A DNA stretch of 39,011 nucleotides from Pelagophyceae sp. CCMP2097. Lineage: Eukaryota; Sar; Pelagophyceae. The DNA lies in the NCBI GenBank assembly GCA_026770575.1, contig MU657340.1, positions 6,059-45,069 on the forward strand, read 5' to 3'. The notes under the pieces were generated by a model that was given only the letters and a program-made list of their open reading frames with translations, had not been told where the DNA came from and did no database searches. Shown here piece after piece: positions 29,576 through 38,997 of the stretch. A program made the position numbers and the translations under genes. Within the stretch, counting starts at the first letter, position 1; each line of letters starts with the position of its first letter.

Positions 29576-30085
29576 TCATCGCGGCGCGTCGAAGAAGGCG
29601 TCGAAGATGACAAAGTTGTTGGGCTGCGGGGCGTGCGCGTCGAGGGCGTAGTGCTTCTTCAGGAAGGGCAACATCTTCGCGCTGGGCTTGTCGTAGGCGA
29701 GGCTGCGCGCCTCGACTTGCTCGCGCGCGAGGGCGGCGTCGAAGAGGCGGCGGCCGACGCCGGAGCGCTGTTCTACTTCAACGACGTAAAAATCGAGCAC
29801 GCACAACGCGTCCACCTCGACCTGCGCGCCGTCTTTGCGCCAATAGTAGAGGTGCTTCGGCCCGACCTTGAGCAGGCCGCGGACCGCGCCGTTGCGCGTG
29901 AAGAGGTAGATCCGCTGCCCCGCCGCGAGCTTCGCCGCAGAAGTAAACGCGCACGGAATCTGCTGCGCCGCCGCCGAGGCGGCCCCCAGCGCGTCGATCG
30001 CCCGCGCCACCGTGTCGGAGCCCGGCGCCCGAGCCAGCGCCGCGGCGTCCCAGACGCTCACGCCCTCGTCCAACGAGTCCTCCAT
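29576..30085 (-). CDS. ATAT1: Alpha-tubulin N-acetyltransferase (ATAT1/MEC-17)
   Basis: The enzyme acetylates Lys40 of alpha-tubulin in the microtubule lumen, typically in cilia and flagella. The single 169-codon frame starts at ATG 30085; upstream in-frame sequence is open but unlike the family. It covers just the catalytic domain: ARAIDALGAASAAAQQI, IYLFTRNGAVRGLLKVGPKH, the core DALCVLDFYVVEVEQRSGVG (acetyl-CoA loop QRSGVG), LAYDKPSAKMLPFLKKHY, and PQPNNFVIFDAFF. The residues equivalent to human Cys120 and Asp157 are present (Cys95, Asp132). The disordered C-terminal tail of animal ATAT1 is missing. Convergent with the CHERP-like gene, 112 bp apart. Confidence 0.95.
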   Translation of the reverse strand: MEDSLDEGVSVWDAAALARAPGSDTVARAIDALGAASAAAQQIPCAFTSAAKLAAGQRIYLFTRNGAVRGLLKVGPKHLYYWRKDGAQVEVDALCVLDFYVVEVEQRSGVGRRLFDAALAREQVEARSLAYDKPSAKMLPFLKKHYALDAHAPQPNNFVIFDAFFDAPR

Positions 30086-30438
30086 CGGCTCTGTATCACA
30101 AAGCTCTGCAGGCCGTTCGAGCGCGGCGTCGATCCCGCGGCGGCCGCCTCCACTGCCTCCAGAGAAGCCGCCGGCGCACTCGTTGCACCGACGAGTCGGA
30201 GTCAACGTTAACCGGACGTCGAGAATTCGTCGAGTTTGAAATTTCATATTTTCTGGAATCAACCAGCGCGCCGGTGACCTTAGTGACCTCGCGCTGCTTC
30301 CTCGTGCTACTCGACTCGGGTCCGCATCAAGATACATCGCGATGCCCGGCTTGCGTCGTTTCCCAATCGCCCGCCTGGCACCTTAGCGAGCCCGGCCGTC
30401 CTTTGAAAAGGTCCGCGGGCCTCTTAAGTGCAATGCGT
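30086..30438. other. Upstream region of ATAT1, no gene recognised
   Basis: The 353 bp lie between the ATAT1 start and the stop of the dipeptidase gene, both on the minus strand. A CGACTCG motif occurs near 30309. An AT-rich patch (30235-30265) lies about 150 bp upstream of the ATAT1 start. Confidence 0.45.
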
Positions 30439-32554
30439 TCACCTCGAGCCGCTGCCCGGCGCCTTGGCCGCGCCGAAGAGCGCGAATACGGCGGCCGCGG
30501 CGACTGCGCCGAGGCAAAAGGCAAAGGCGAGGAGCGCGACGGCGTGGGCGGACTCGTGGCCGGCGACGCGCCAGGGCGCGGGCGTGGGCTGCGTGGCGCC
30601 GACGCCGTCGTAGTCGCCGACGGGCGAAAAGAAGCCGACGCTATCGAGCCACACCTTCGGATAAAAGTACTTGACGATGGCCACCTCGACGTCGCCGCGC
30701 GCCTGGCGGTAGCCGTCTCTATACTTTGCGACGAGCTTGAAGAAGAGCGCGTGCCACGCATCGAGCGCCTCCCCAGCCGCGCGCGCGTTGAACGCCGTCG
30801 CGTCGCCGCCAAAGTCGGCGAGCCTCGCCTCGAAGGCGCCCTCGACGCTGCGCTGCGCTTCGGCCACGTCCTCGGCGGCGAAGCGGAAGACGTTTGCGCG
30901 CATCCAGTTGGCCACCAAGTCCGTCGCCCACCAGCTCGACTCCCAGGAGAACTCGAAGAGCGAGCCGCGCGAAAACGCACTCGGCACGTCGCCGTCGACG
31001 AGGACGGGCGCGTAGACGGCGGCGTGCGGCGCGCCCTGCGCGAACCAGATTACGGGCGCGGCGCCCGGCGCGGAAGCAGCTGCGAACGAATAAGACGTGC
31101 GAAACATCGACACGGCGCGCTCGAAGCGGCCCCCACCGGAAAGCGCCTCTGCCTTTGTTGGCTGCACGTCGCGGGCCTCGGGCGCGCCGGCGCCCTGGTA
31201 CGCCAGGTCGAAGCGCGTCGGGTCGCCCCAGGGCCCCGCCGCAATACCGCGCGTCAGGTCCATGGGCGTGCCCTCGTAGTGGTCTCGCTGCATGGCCAAA
31301 ATGTCGCGCACGGCCAGCGGCTTCTCGACCGCGACGCTAAAGGGCAGCTCGCCGCCGAGGTAGTCGCGAGAATGCTCCGCGACGCGCGCCGCAATGGCCA
31401 CCGGCGCCGCGAGCGACATAACGCGCCAGACGCGCCGCGTCGAGTACGGGAAGGCGACGTTGTCCGGTCGCGGCCCAAACGTCGCGGCAAAGTCGACGTC
31501 GCCGTGGGCGTCGCGCCGCGCGATGCTCGCGCGCAGCGCCACTGCCTCGAGGCCCGGCCCGCAGCGGAAGTCCGCGTCGGCCGCCGTTTCGGCGCAGTCG
31601 CGCGGCACGCCGCGGATGACAAACGAGTTGGCGACGACGGCCACGTGGCCCGCGTTGACGCGCCGCGCGACCCAGACCGCGCTGAAGCCCGTGTCGTCGG
31701 GCAGGACGTGGAAGACCCACGCCTCGACGCCGTCGGCCACGGTGAGCGCCTCGCCCGCCTCACCAGCGACGAGCCTATGCAGCGAAAGTCCGCTCCGAGG
31801 ATCTTGCGGGCGAGGCGCGTCCTCCGTCCCGGCGCGTCTCGCAGGATGGCGCCCGGACGCACTCTGCGATGTAGTAGCCGTCTCGCACGGCGAGGGCGCC
31901 CATGAGGTCAATTGCGCAGCGGGCGGTGGCGCAGTAGCGCATGGCCACGCGCGTCAGCGCAGACACGTCCCAGAGTGGCCCCCCGCACGTTGCGCACGTG
32001 CGCGGCACTTTGCCCAGCAAAGCGCCCTCGCACGTCGACTCGCCGATGGCCAGCCCCGCGTCGTTCGCGATGCCGTATAGCGCCTCCAAGTGCGAGAACT
32101 CTTCACCTTCGACGAGGCCCGTCAGATTCGCGACGCCCAGCACCGCGTCCTCGGCCCACGCGGCCGAGGCCCACGCGCGTTTCTGCGCCTTTGCCACGGT
32201 CGCGTCGCGGAATGGCGGCGCGGACTCGTCGACGCCCAGGTCTGCGTACTCGAGGTTCGCCACCGCCCAAGTCTCCGCGCGGCCCGAGACTTCCGTCGGG
32301 TACGTCGCCTTGAAGCGGCGCACGGAATGCGCAAGCGCGTCCCCGCCCTCGCGCTGCTGCGCCGCGGCCACACGCGCCAGGCGAAAGTCGCAGTTGAAGC
32401 AGTCGGCAGTGTGCGTCGCGATAGTCCCGCCAAAGTCCGTCGCGTCGCGCCCGACGACGATCGTCGTGCACGACCCTTCGGAGCCGAAAGCGGGCGCAGC
32501 CAACAAGGCGAGGGCAAGAAGCGCCGACATGGGCAGAGGGGCCCGCGCCGACAT
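30439..32554 (-). CDS. Secreted/membrane-anchored peptidase family C69 (dipeptidase-like)
   Basis: Family C69 (PepD/secernin group) are N-terminal-nucleophile hydrolases. Exons 32554-31863 and 31774-30439 join over an 88-nt intron (GTGCGT...CATAG, phase 2) to give 675 residues. A signal peptide (PMSALLALALLAAPAFG) is followed by Cys29 in SCTTIVVGRDATDFGGTIAT-H-T-A-D, the expected nucleophile region (C-T-x-x-x-x-G, later H-T-x-D-C). GEALTVADGVEAWVFHVLPD follows the splice. Further conserved blocks include VANSFVIRGV, PYSTRRVWR, SRDYLGGELPFSV and FRTSYSFAA. Near the C-terminus VALLAFAFCLGAVAAAAVFALFG forms a single membrane anchor, so it is probably a type I membrane protein facing the vacuole, secretory lumen or outside. 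ATG 32530 is an alternative start. Divergent from CCDC22. Confidence 0.85.
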
Positions 32555-32789
32555 GGGGAGGGGCCGGGCTCGGGGCACGCTCGATCGAGGGGTGCGTCGC
32601 CCACGGGGAATCAGTCCACGCCTGCACCGATCGGACCTCGACTCGGTCTCCGACTCGGACTCCGACTCGCGAGCTCGCAACTTCGACGCAAGATCGAAAA
32701 GACGTCGGATTTGCTCCGTTCCTGTTGTTCCACACGGCGGCGCGGCGTCGTGGGTGCGCGTGGCCTGGGCGGCCCGTACTGCGGCGGCC
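32555..32789. promoter_or_regulatory. Bidirectional promoter (C69 peptidase / CCDC22)
   Basis: The 235 bp lie between divergent start codons. It holds four CGACTCG/CGACTCGG units in 32638-32677, ending in cgactcgcgagctcg, which is identical to 8167-8181 in front of the carrier gene. tctgactcg-like units also precede the Popeye gene. No TATA box is evident. Confidence 0.5.
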
Positions 32790-35042
32790 ATGTCGGCCGA
32801 GGCGGAGCAGCTCCGAGTGCTGACGCTGCGCCTCGCGCTGAAAGACGTCGGAGGCCTCGATGAAAGCGTCCAGACGATAGACGACTTTACCGCAGAGGTG
32901 CGGCGCGCGCCGCGGGGGTAGGGAGCGCGGCGCGCCGACGCGTGCGCCGCAGGTGCTCGTCTCCGTGCTGGCGCGCGGCGTCGCGCTCGTCGACGGCGAG
33001 TGACGAAGGACCGAGTGGCGAAGGCGCGCGTTTCGGCGCCCTCGACGCCGTGACCCCCAGGATCGCAGCTGCCGCACGTGCTGTCGAGCGGCGTGGCGGC
33101 GCGGCAGCGCGAGTGTACGCTGCTGGCGCAAAAGGTGCAGGACCTGGGCTTTCAGGGGGACTGCGGCTACCACGCGCTCCTCTACCCAGCGGCGGCGCCG
33201 ACGCGCGTCCTCCTCGCCTGGCTCGTCGACCGTTTACCGCGCGCCGACGCGCCCGCCGCCGAAGCCGGCGGCGGCAGCGCGCGCCTCCGCGCCGTCGCCG
33301 GCGCGCGCGCAGCGGCCAAAAGCGCGTGGCGCCTGCCCGCCGCGCGCGGCCGCCGAGGCGCCGCGCGGCTGCGCACGTGGCCGCTCGACGCGGCGGCGGC
33401 GCTGCTGACGCGACAGCTGCCCGCGGGCCGCGCGCCGGCGCCGTCAATACTCGAGCTCGCGACGCGTGCCGCGCTCGCCGCGGCGGCGCACGAGGCGCGG
33501 CTCGCGCGCGGCGAGCTCGACGGCGCGCCGGCGCCGCGCGCGGCGGCGGCGGCGACGGACCTCGCGCGCATGGACCTCGGCTGGGGCGCGCGCAGCGAGG
33601 CGCCGTCGCTCAGCGAGCTCCTCGAGGCGATGGAGGACTCGGCGCGCGCCCTCCGTGGTGCGGCCCCTTTCTTCGCGTGCGCCGGCGAAGAGCGCGGCGC
33701 GCAGGTGAGGCGCCGACGGAGGCGCGCGGCGCCCGCCGCCTCGGCCGCCTCGCGCACGCGGCGCAGTTTGAGCACGCCGACGCCGTCGCGACGCGGCCGG
33801 CGGTGCGCTTCCCGCGGGTGCCCCGCGTTCGCCGCGCGTCGACTCGGCACGCTAGGACGCCGCCCCTCCGACGGACGCGGGCGAGGCCGCGCCGCAGAAG
33901 GATGCGCGCGACGACGCGGCGGCAGAGCTCCAGGCCATCAAAGAGGCCTACGCGGTGCGGCTTCGCGGCGGCGGCCGCCTCTCCGACGTTCGCGACGCCC
34001 GCGGCGTAGGCCGAGGTGGCGCGGCACGAGGCGGCGTTGGCGGCGCGGGCGTCGGCGGCGCGGCTCCGAGACGACAGCGCGGCGGCGCTCGCGGCGGCGG
34101 CGGGCGAGCAGGCGACCCTGGAGCGCGAGTACACGGTGCGGCGGAAGACGCTGGAGATGCTCCCCGAGGCGGCGACGGCCATCGCGCGGTTCGCGGCAGC
34201 GCCCGTCGGCAAACCGGGACCGCTGTTGGCGACGGCTAGACGTCGACCGGTCGCTCCAGGCTCGGGGACATGTGCGCGGCGTCTGAAAAGCGCAACGCGG
34301 ACCTCCTGGCCGAGTGGGAAGCGCACCGCGCGCCGCTCGCCGCTTCCATCTCGGCGACGCGCGAGGCGCGCGCGCGGCGCAAGGCCCGGGCTCGAGCCAT
34401 GCTCGACGAGATGAAGCGGTGCCGCGCGGACATGCAGCAGATGGTCCTCGACGTCCGCGACAAGGTGTGTTTGTCGTCTGGTCGGTGCCGCGGGAGTGGG
34501 TGCGTAGGACGAGCGGGCCAAGCTGCTGGAGGACGAGTACGCAAAACTGCCGAAACACGTCAACCGCGCGCTGTACACGTACCGCATCATGGACATCATC
34601 GGGAGCATCTCCAAGCAAAAGGCCGAGATCGCAAAGGTCATCTTGGACATTCGGACTGTGCAAAAAGAGAACAACAAAGTATCCGAGGCGCTGCAGCGCA
34701 CGGAAGCGCTGGCCGACGAGCGCGTCTACCAGGACGCGCAGGCCGCCGGCCGCGACGCCACGGGCGTCCGCGCCTACCGCGCTCTGACGGACCTGCGCAC
34801 GCACTTTGAAGCCGTGGTCCGAGCCATCTCCGAGACGGGCGCCGCGGAGCGCGAGTGCCGAGACGCCGCCGCGAAGCACGCCCAGCTACGCGCGCGAGTC
34901 TCCGCGGACAACCTCGACCGCCTGAAAGGCGACCTCGACCAGGTGCGCCCTATACCCCGCGCGTCCCGCGCCCGCGACTTTCGCGCGACAGGTCCGATCC
35001 GAAAACGCCGCGCTCCTGGCGCAGCTCCGAAGCGCGAAATGA
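32790..35042 (+). CDS. CCDC22: CCDC22 (CCC complex, endosomal recycling)
   Basis: CCDC22 pairs with CCDC93 in the COMMD/CCDC22/CCDC93 complex that works with Retriever and WASH in endosome-to-surface recycling. Exons: 32790-32897, 32953-about 32988 or 32999, about 33069-33657, 33705-33802, 33856-33954, 34010-34204, 34240-34464, 34508-34942 and 34992-35042; about 611 residues (human 627). An N-terminal calponin-homology-like (NN-CH) domain (LRLALKDVGGLDESVQTIDDF ... FQGDCGYHALLYPA) is followed by LGRLAHAAQFEHADAVA. Long coiled coils come next, including RRKTLEMLPEAATAIARF and EWEAHRAPLAASISATREAR. The highly conserved YAKLPKHVNRALYTYRIMD, then SISKQKAEIAKVILDIRTVQ and SENAALLAQLRSAK, complete it. 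The exon 2/3 junction does not close cleanly in frame with a strong donor; a GTCGAC donor with a CGCAG acceptor at 33068 is the best option. Confidence 0.9.
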
Positions 35043-35433
35043 GGCGCCGCCGCACTCGTCTAAGCAGCCCCGGGAGCCTCACGCGAGGACCCGCGCCGGA
35101 GAGATCTCCGCCGCCTCAAGGTTAAACGTTTTGCGTGCGGCTCGGCGCAGCTGCGCGCGCTGAAAAGATCTTTTGCGAAATTTGGGAAAAGATCAGAGAT
35201 CGTTTATTTTGGCGAGGCAATTCTGGACGAACGCCGGCCATCGTCCCCCGGAAAGGCTCTTCACGTCGACGGGTTGGGGCGCGCTCCCGGCCTCGGGGTC
35301 CCTCTTACGGGGTCCGCAGGCCTCGGGTCCAGGTCGGGCGCGGCGCCGCTGTCCCCTCTGCGTGTTTAACGGTACGGTCTACAGTTTAGCGGTACGGTCT
35401 AAAGTTACTACAGTGCCCAACGGCGGCGCAGCT
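35043..35433. other. Intergenic region with 20-bp tandem repeat
   Basis: Between the CCDC22 stop and the next plus-strand start. An AT-rich stretch (35160-35225) is followed by GC-rich sequence. Two near-identical 20-bp units of CGGTACGGTCTAmAGTT (35370-35389 and 35390-35409) lie just upstream of the ATG at 35434 and could be a regulatory site pair. Confidence 0.5.
35370..35409. repeat. Tandem 20-bp repeat upstream of an ORF
   Basis: cggtacggtctacagttta-g (35370-35389) is followed directly by cggtacggtctaaagttac-t-type sequence (35390-35409), sharing 12 exact leading bases. The pair ends 24 bp before the start codon at 35434. Confidence 0.7.
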
Positions 35434-37054
35434 ATGCAAGACGCGTCGCTCACGCCCGAGGGCTGGCAGCGCCTGGGGCGGGAGCTCTTCGACTCGCGAT
35501 GCGCCGGCAACGCCGGCGCGTCTGCGACGCAGCGCGCGCACAGCGTCGACGCCGGCGCGTCGGCGGCGCAGCGCGCGCATCGTTTGTGGCGCGACGACCG
35601 GCGGCAGACGGCCGCGCCCGACGTCGCCGTCGACGACGCCGGTGAAGCGCTCGTCCTCAACGCGTTTGCTGCGCAGCAACGCATGCACGCCGCGCGCGGC
35701 GACGGCGCCGGCGGCGCGGCGGCCGCGGCGTGGATCGAGCGATGCATCGCGCGGCCCCGCGCTGCGACCGGCACGCCGCAGCCGCGCCGCGTCGCGGCGC
35801 CCGCCGCGTCGCGGAACCCGGTGCGTGGCCGACCCCCGCGACCGTCGTCCGCGCCCTCGACGCCGGGTGCAGGTGACGCGCAGACTCCTGGAGCTGCCCG
35901 TGGCGCGCCTCTACTCCGTGCCGGTCTTCTTGGACTTGGGAGCGTTCAACTACCTGCTCCGGCTCCAAGACGTCGCTGAAGCAAAGCACGCCGCCCAGCG
36001 CGGGCCAAACGCAGACGCAGAGGGCCCCGTCGCCGCCGACGCAGAGGTCCGCGTCGTCGCCACCGAAGTCCGGGTCACCGCCAACGCAGAGGCCCGAGGC
36101 GCCAGCGGCGGCCCGCCGAGCCCCGAGCCCGAAACGCCCACGGCCCCGGCGGAGTCCCCCGGCGCGCCGGCCCCGCCGACGGCCGGCCTCAGCAGAGCTT
36201 ATAGCAGCATCAGCAGCTGCAGCAGCAGCAGCAGCGGCAGCAGCGACGACGAGGGCTTCTTCGACGTCCCGCGGCTCTGGCGCGCTCCCGAAAACGTCGC
36301 GCTCGTCGGCGCTGTGCGTACCCCGCGCCTTTGCGACGTCGTTTGCCTGCTCCGCGCCTTTGCGACGTCGCTTGCTCCGGGCGTCCGCCCTCGGCCGCCG
36401 CCCGGCCGTGGGGCAGCGCGCTGCGAGCCTTCCGCGCAGGCTCCGGCGGCCGTCGAGGCGCCCTGCGTCTGGCAGGACAGCGTGCTCGAGGCCGCCGTCG
36501 TGGCGGGCGACGCCGACGAACACGCCGCGAGTGATTTCGACGAAGTTTCGAGCATCTTTAGCAACTTTCACGACGACGGCGACGACGGCGACGATATAGC
36601 GCGCCCCGGCGGCGACTACTCCGCGGCGGAGCCGGCGCTGTCGTACGCCATCGAGGCGGTACTGGAGGCAGCCCTGGACTCGTTGGCGCACGGCGCGCGA
36701 ACGCGCGCCGGCAGCATCGACAGGCCTCGCTTGCTCGCGCGACCGGCGGCCGCGCCGCCGCCCGCGCCGCCGCTCGTGCCCGCGAGCGGCACGGGCGTGC
36801 CGCGCCACGCCACCGCCGCGTGGCTGCCGCTGCAGCCGCGAGGGACTTTTGATGCGTCTCCACCAAAGGCCGCGCGGCCGCCCGGCGCCGAGGCGCCGCT
36901 GGCGTCGGCGCCGCGGCGGCGGCCCACGGCAAGAAACGCCGCCGCGTTCCTCGCACCTCAACCGCCCGCGAGGTCGCCGCCACCCGTGAGGCCACTCCAG
37001 CCGCCCGCGAGTCTCCAGGCGCCCGCGAGGCGCCGCACCGTCGCCTGGAGATAG
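35434..37054 (+). CDS. Unrecognised low-complexity protein
   Basis: Two exons, 35434-35820 and 35873-37054, join by a 52-nt intron (GTGCGT...TGCAG, phase 0) to give 522 residues. The N-terminus QDASLTPEGWQRLGRELFDS looks structured and is followed by two copies of a GASA(T/A)QRAH unit. After the splice comes the most globular piece, TRRLLELPVARLYSVPVFLD and LGAFNYLLRLQDVAEAK. The rest is Ala/Pro/Glu-rich, with a Ser tract encoded by AGC repeats (36205-36243), an acidic patch, and a Pro/Arg-rich C-terminus. An in-frame candidate intron with a GTGCGT donor (36313-36439) contains a duplicated gcgcctttgcgacgtcg and may be removed as well. I do not recognise the protein. EGWQRLGRELFDS vaguely recalls short N-terminal motifs of structural proteins, without support. 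Confidence 0.6.
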
Positions 37055-37450
37055 CCGCACCGCCGCTTGGAGATTGGAACCCGTGGCGGGACTCGTAAGA
37101 GAGCCACCCCGCATATCTCGGACGAGCCACCCCGCAACGCGGCCCATCCGCAATGGGTCCCACCCCGCAACGCGACGTGCTCGCGTAACGCGGCCGTGCT
37201 TGGGCCGCGCGCGTCGCCACCGGGCCCCTGCACGCCGCAGGGCTGGGCGCCACCCCGCTACACTTGAATTGCAAGGTTCGTACGTCCCAACTTTCGAACT
37301 TGTTCCGATTTCTAAAAGAGTGCAATTGCAGCTTTTTAAATATTCGTTTTCTCAAGTTTCTAATGCTTTTGAAACGGCTTTCGTGTCTATCTTGAACCAC
37401 CGTCGGAAGGCCATCCGCCTCGTCGACGGTATCGGAAGCCATCGGGCGCC
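37055..37450. other. Intergenic region with short repeats and AT-rich promoter-like block
   Basis: ccaccccgc recurs at 37104, 37127, 37160 and 37250, twice with a following aacgcg. From 37265 to 37395 the sequence is clearly AT-rich (runs such as ctttttaaatattcg), unlike its surroundings, and precedes the ATG at 37451. Frames through this block exist on both strands but none is convincing. Confidence 0.5.
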
Positions 37451-37834
37451 ATGCAGATGCTGTTCGAGTGCTGGCAGGACTGCGCGGCGTGCTTCGACGG
37501 CGGCGAATCGCACGCGCAAGCGCCGCCGCGGCGCGACGGCCCTCGCCGACGGCGCCTCAACAGCGCCCCAAAGACGTACGGAGGCGACGTCAGCGACCCC
37601 GACAGCCCCACGCTCCCGCGGCCCGCGGCGCTGCCGCATCCCGCGGCGGCGGCGGCGGCGCGGCGGGAACCCGCGACGCCGCGGCGGAGCACGGCCGATT
37701 GGCTGCCGCCCGCGTCGCCCGAGCGGGCCGACGAAGCCGCCGCGCTGCCGCGGACGCCGGGCCGCACACCCTCGCGCAATGCCGCCGAAATCCTCCTCGC
37801 CCAGGACCACACGGGCCTCCGACCGCCGTCGTAA
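37451..37834 (+). CDS. Hypothetical protein or first exon
   Basis: A 127-codon frame starts QMLFECWQDCAACFDGGESH, follows an AT-rich upstream block, and continues with Arg/Pro-rich sequence and SDPDSPTLPRP, ending ILLAQDHTGLRPPS. The start looks natural, with three Cys in the first fifteen residues. It may instead be exon 1 of a gene continuing into 37878-38288, but I could not find an intron that keeps both frames. Function unknown. Confidence 0.45.
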   Translation: MQMLFECWQDCAACFDGGESHAQAPPRRDGPRRRRLNSAPKTYGGDVSDPDSPTLPRPAALPHPAAAAAARREPATPRRSTADWLPPASPERADEAAALPRTPGRTPSRNAAEILLAQDHTGLRPPS

Positions 37835-37877
37835 CTGTTTTGTTTGTCCCGACGCGCGTCGCGGAGCGGCGTCGCGG

Positions 37878-38288
37878 ATGGCACGGCGGTCGGTGGCCGC
37901 GGAGCAGATGAAAGACCAGGCGCGCGCCTTTTGCGGCGCGGCCTCGGAGTCCGGCCCACGCGCCGCCGTGGCCGAAGAGCGCCGTCAAAACGCCGCAAGC
38001 GGCCTCGACCGCAAGTCCGTCGTGGCCAGCGACGGCGCCGAAGCGCTTCTCCAAGCGGTGCATCGCGCCGCACCGAGGGCGCCCGACGCGCCAATGCCAC
38101 GGAACGCGCCCCCGGCCGCGCCGACCGCCTCGGGGCAGTCGATGCACAGTGCCATCGCCGCCGAGGAGCGTAGGCGCAGGTCGACGTCGACGAACGGCGG
38201 CGGCCTGTCCGGCGCGGCCCGCAGCGCCACCGCGCCCCGAGGAGCCGAGGAGCGCCAGTTTGCGAATGCCCCGCGCTTTTTGCTATAG
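37878..38288 (+). CDS. Hypothetical protein or downstream exon
   Basis: The frame from ATG 37878 (ARRSVAAEQMKDQARAFCG ...) is Ala-rich with charged, helix-forming stretches (AAVAEERRQNAASGLDRKSV, AIAAEERRRRSTST) and stops at 38288. AAEE/AVAEERR motifs recur three times, hinting at a weak internal repeat. It may be a continuation of the 37451 frame through an intron or a frameshift. No family is recognised. Confidence 0.35.
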   Translation: MARRSVAAEQMKDQARAFCGAASESGPRAAVAEERRQNAASGLDRKSVVASDGAEALLQAVHRAAPRAPDAPMPRNAPPAAPTASGQSMHSAIAAEERRRRSTSTNGGGLSGAARSATAPRGAEERQFANAPRFLL

Positions 38289-38738
38289 TCAGTAATTAGA
38301 AACAGTGAGCAGCGCCGGCCGGTCGTCGACGAGGACCCGCGCGCTCATCGCCCCAGGGGCACACGGCGGTGGACCCGTGTCTCTATCGTCTGCGACGCGG
38401 CGCGCCTCTGGCCCTCGCTAACGCCGTGCACGGTGCACCGCGATGGCAAAAAAAAAAGAGGTTTAATCGCTAAACAATTTTGCAAGGCAAGGCGCGCGCC
38501 GATAGGAAATCTTCCTGAAGAGGCTTCGAGGGGCTCTCACGGCACGATTTGAGGAGGCTGGCCATTACCACTGGAAGCGCGGGGGGCTCGACCGTGGCTC
38601 GCACCGGTTGAAAACACTTTGCTTTACAATTGTACGGTTGTTCCAGTCGCCCAAAGAATGTTCTTCCGACCTATCAGGATAGGGCCCCGAGAAGCACAGC
38701 ACTTTTTTTGAACTTCGAAAATTCTTCGAAAGCACGCC

Positions 38739-38760
38739 TAGGAATTCCTAGGAATTCCTA
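38739..38760. repeat. Tandem palindromic 10-bp units
   Basis: taggaattcc occurs twice in tandem followed by ta, so TAGGAATTCCTA appears as two overlapping palindromes. It is flanked by ttcgaa-rich sequence on both sides. It resembles the 2468-2490 palindrome. Confidence 0.75.
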
Positions 38761-38997
38761 TCGAAGAAGAAAAAAAACTCGACCCAAACCCCGCCGGTTG
38801 CGGTCAACCATCGAGGCCCCGGTGTTGGAGTCTTCGAGGTCTAGCTCTGCAACGAGGCTCCCCCCAAGACCGGCTGTCCCGCCTTGCACTTGCGCCTTGG
38901 TCGGTGGCGGCTGCGCGGCCTCGCGCGCGCGGCGAGGCGCGGCGTCTGGCGTCGGCGCAGCGGGCCCTCGGCGTTGCGGTGCAGCCGAGTGCTCCAC
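38758..38997 (-). CDS. Doubtful hypothetical ORF
   Basis: A 79-codon frame begins EHSAAPQRRGPAAPTPDAAP and contains GGSLVAELDLEDSNTGASMV. It starts near the window edge and ends in AT-rich DNA at RVFFLLR. The middle section looks mildly protein-like. It could be a first exon, with its continuation not identified. Confidence 0.2.
   Translation of the reverse strand: MEHSAAPQRRGPAAPTPDAAPRRAREAAQPPPTKAQVQGGTAGLGGSLVAELDLEDSNTGASMVDRNRRGLGRVFFLLR

Noticed and set aside
30274..31905. 543-codon plus-strand frame
   Set aside because: Antisense shadow of the C69 peptidase exon 2.
33705..33721. A 17-nt intron in CCDC22
   Set aside because: Splicing from 33658 to 33704 instead gives a normal 47-nt intron with correct phase and a continuous conserved frame.
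35657..37153. 498-codon minus-strand frame
   Set aside because: Arg-rich antisense of the plus-strand unknown protein, which has a well-placed GTGCGT...TGCAG intron.
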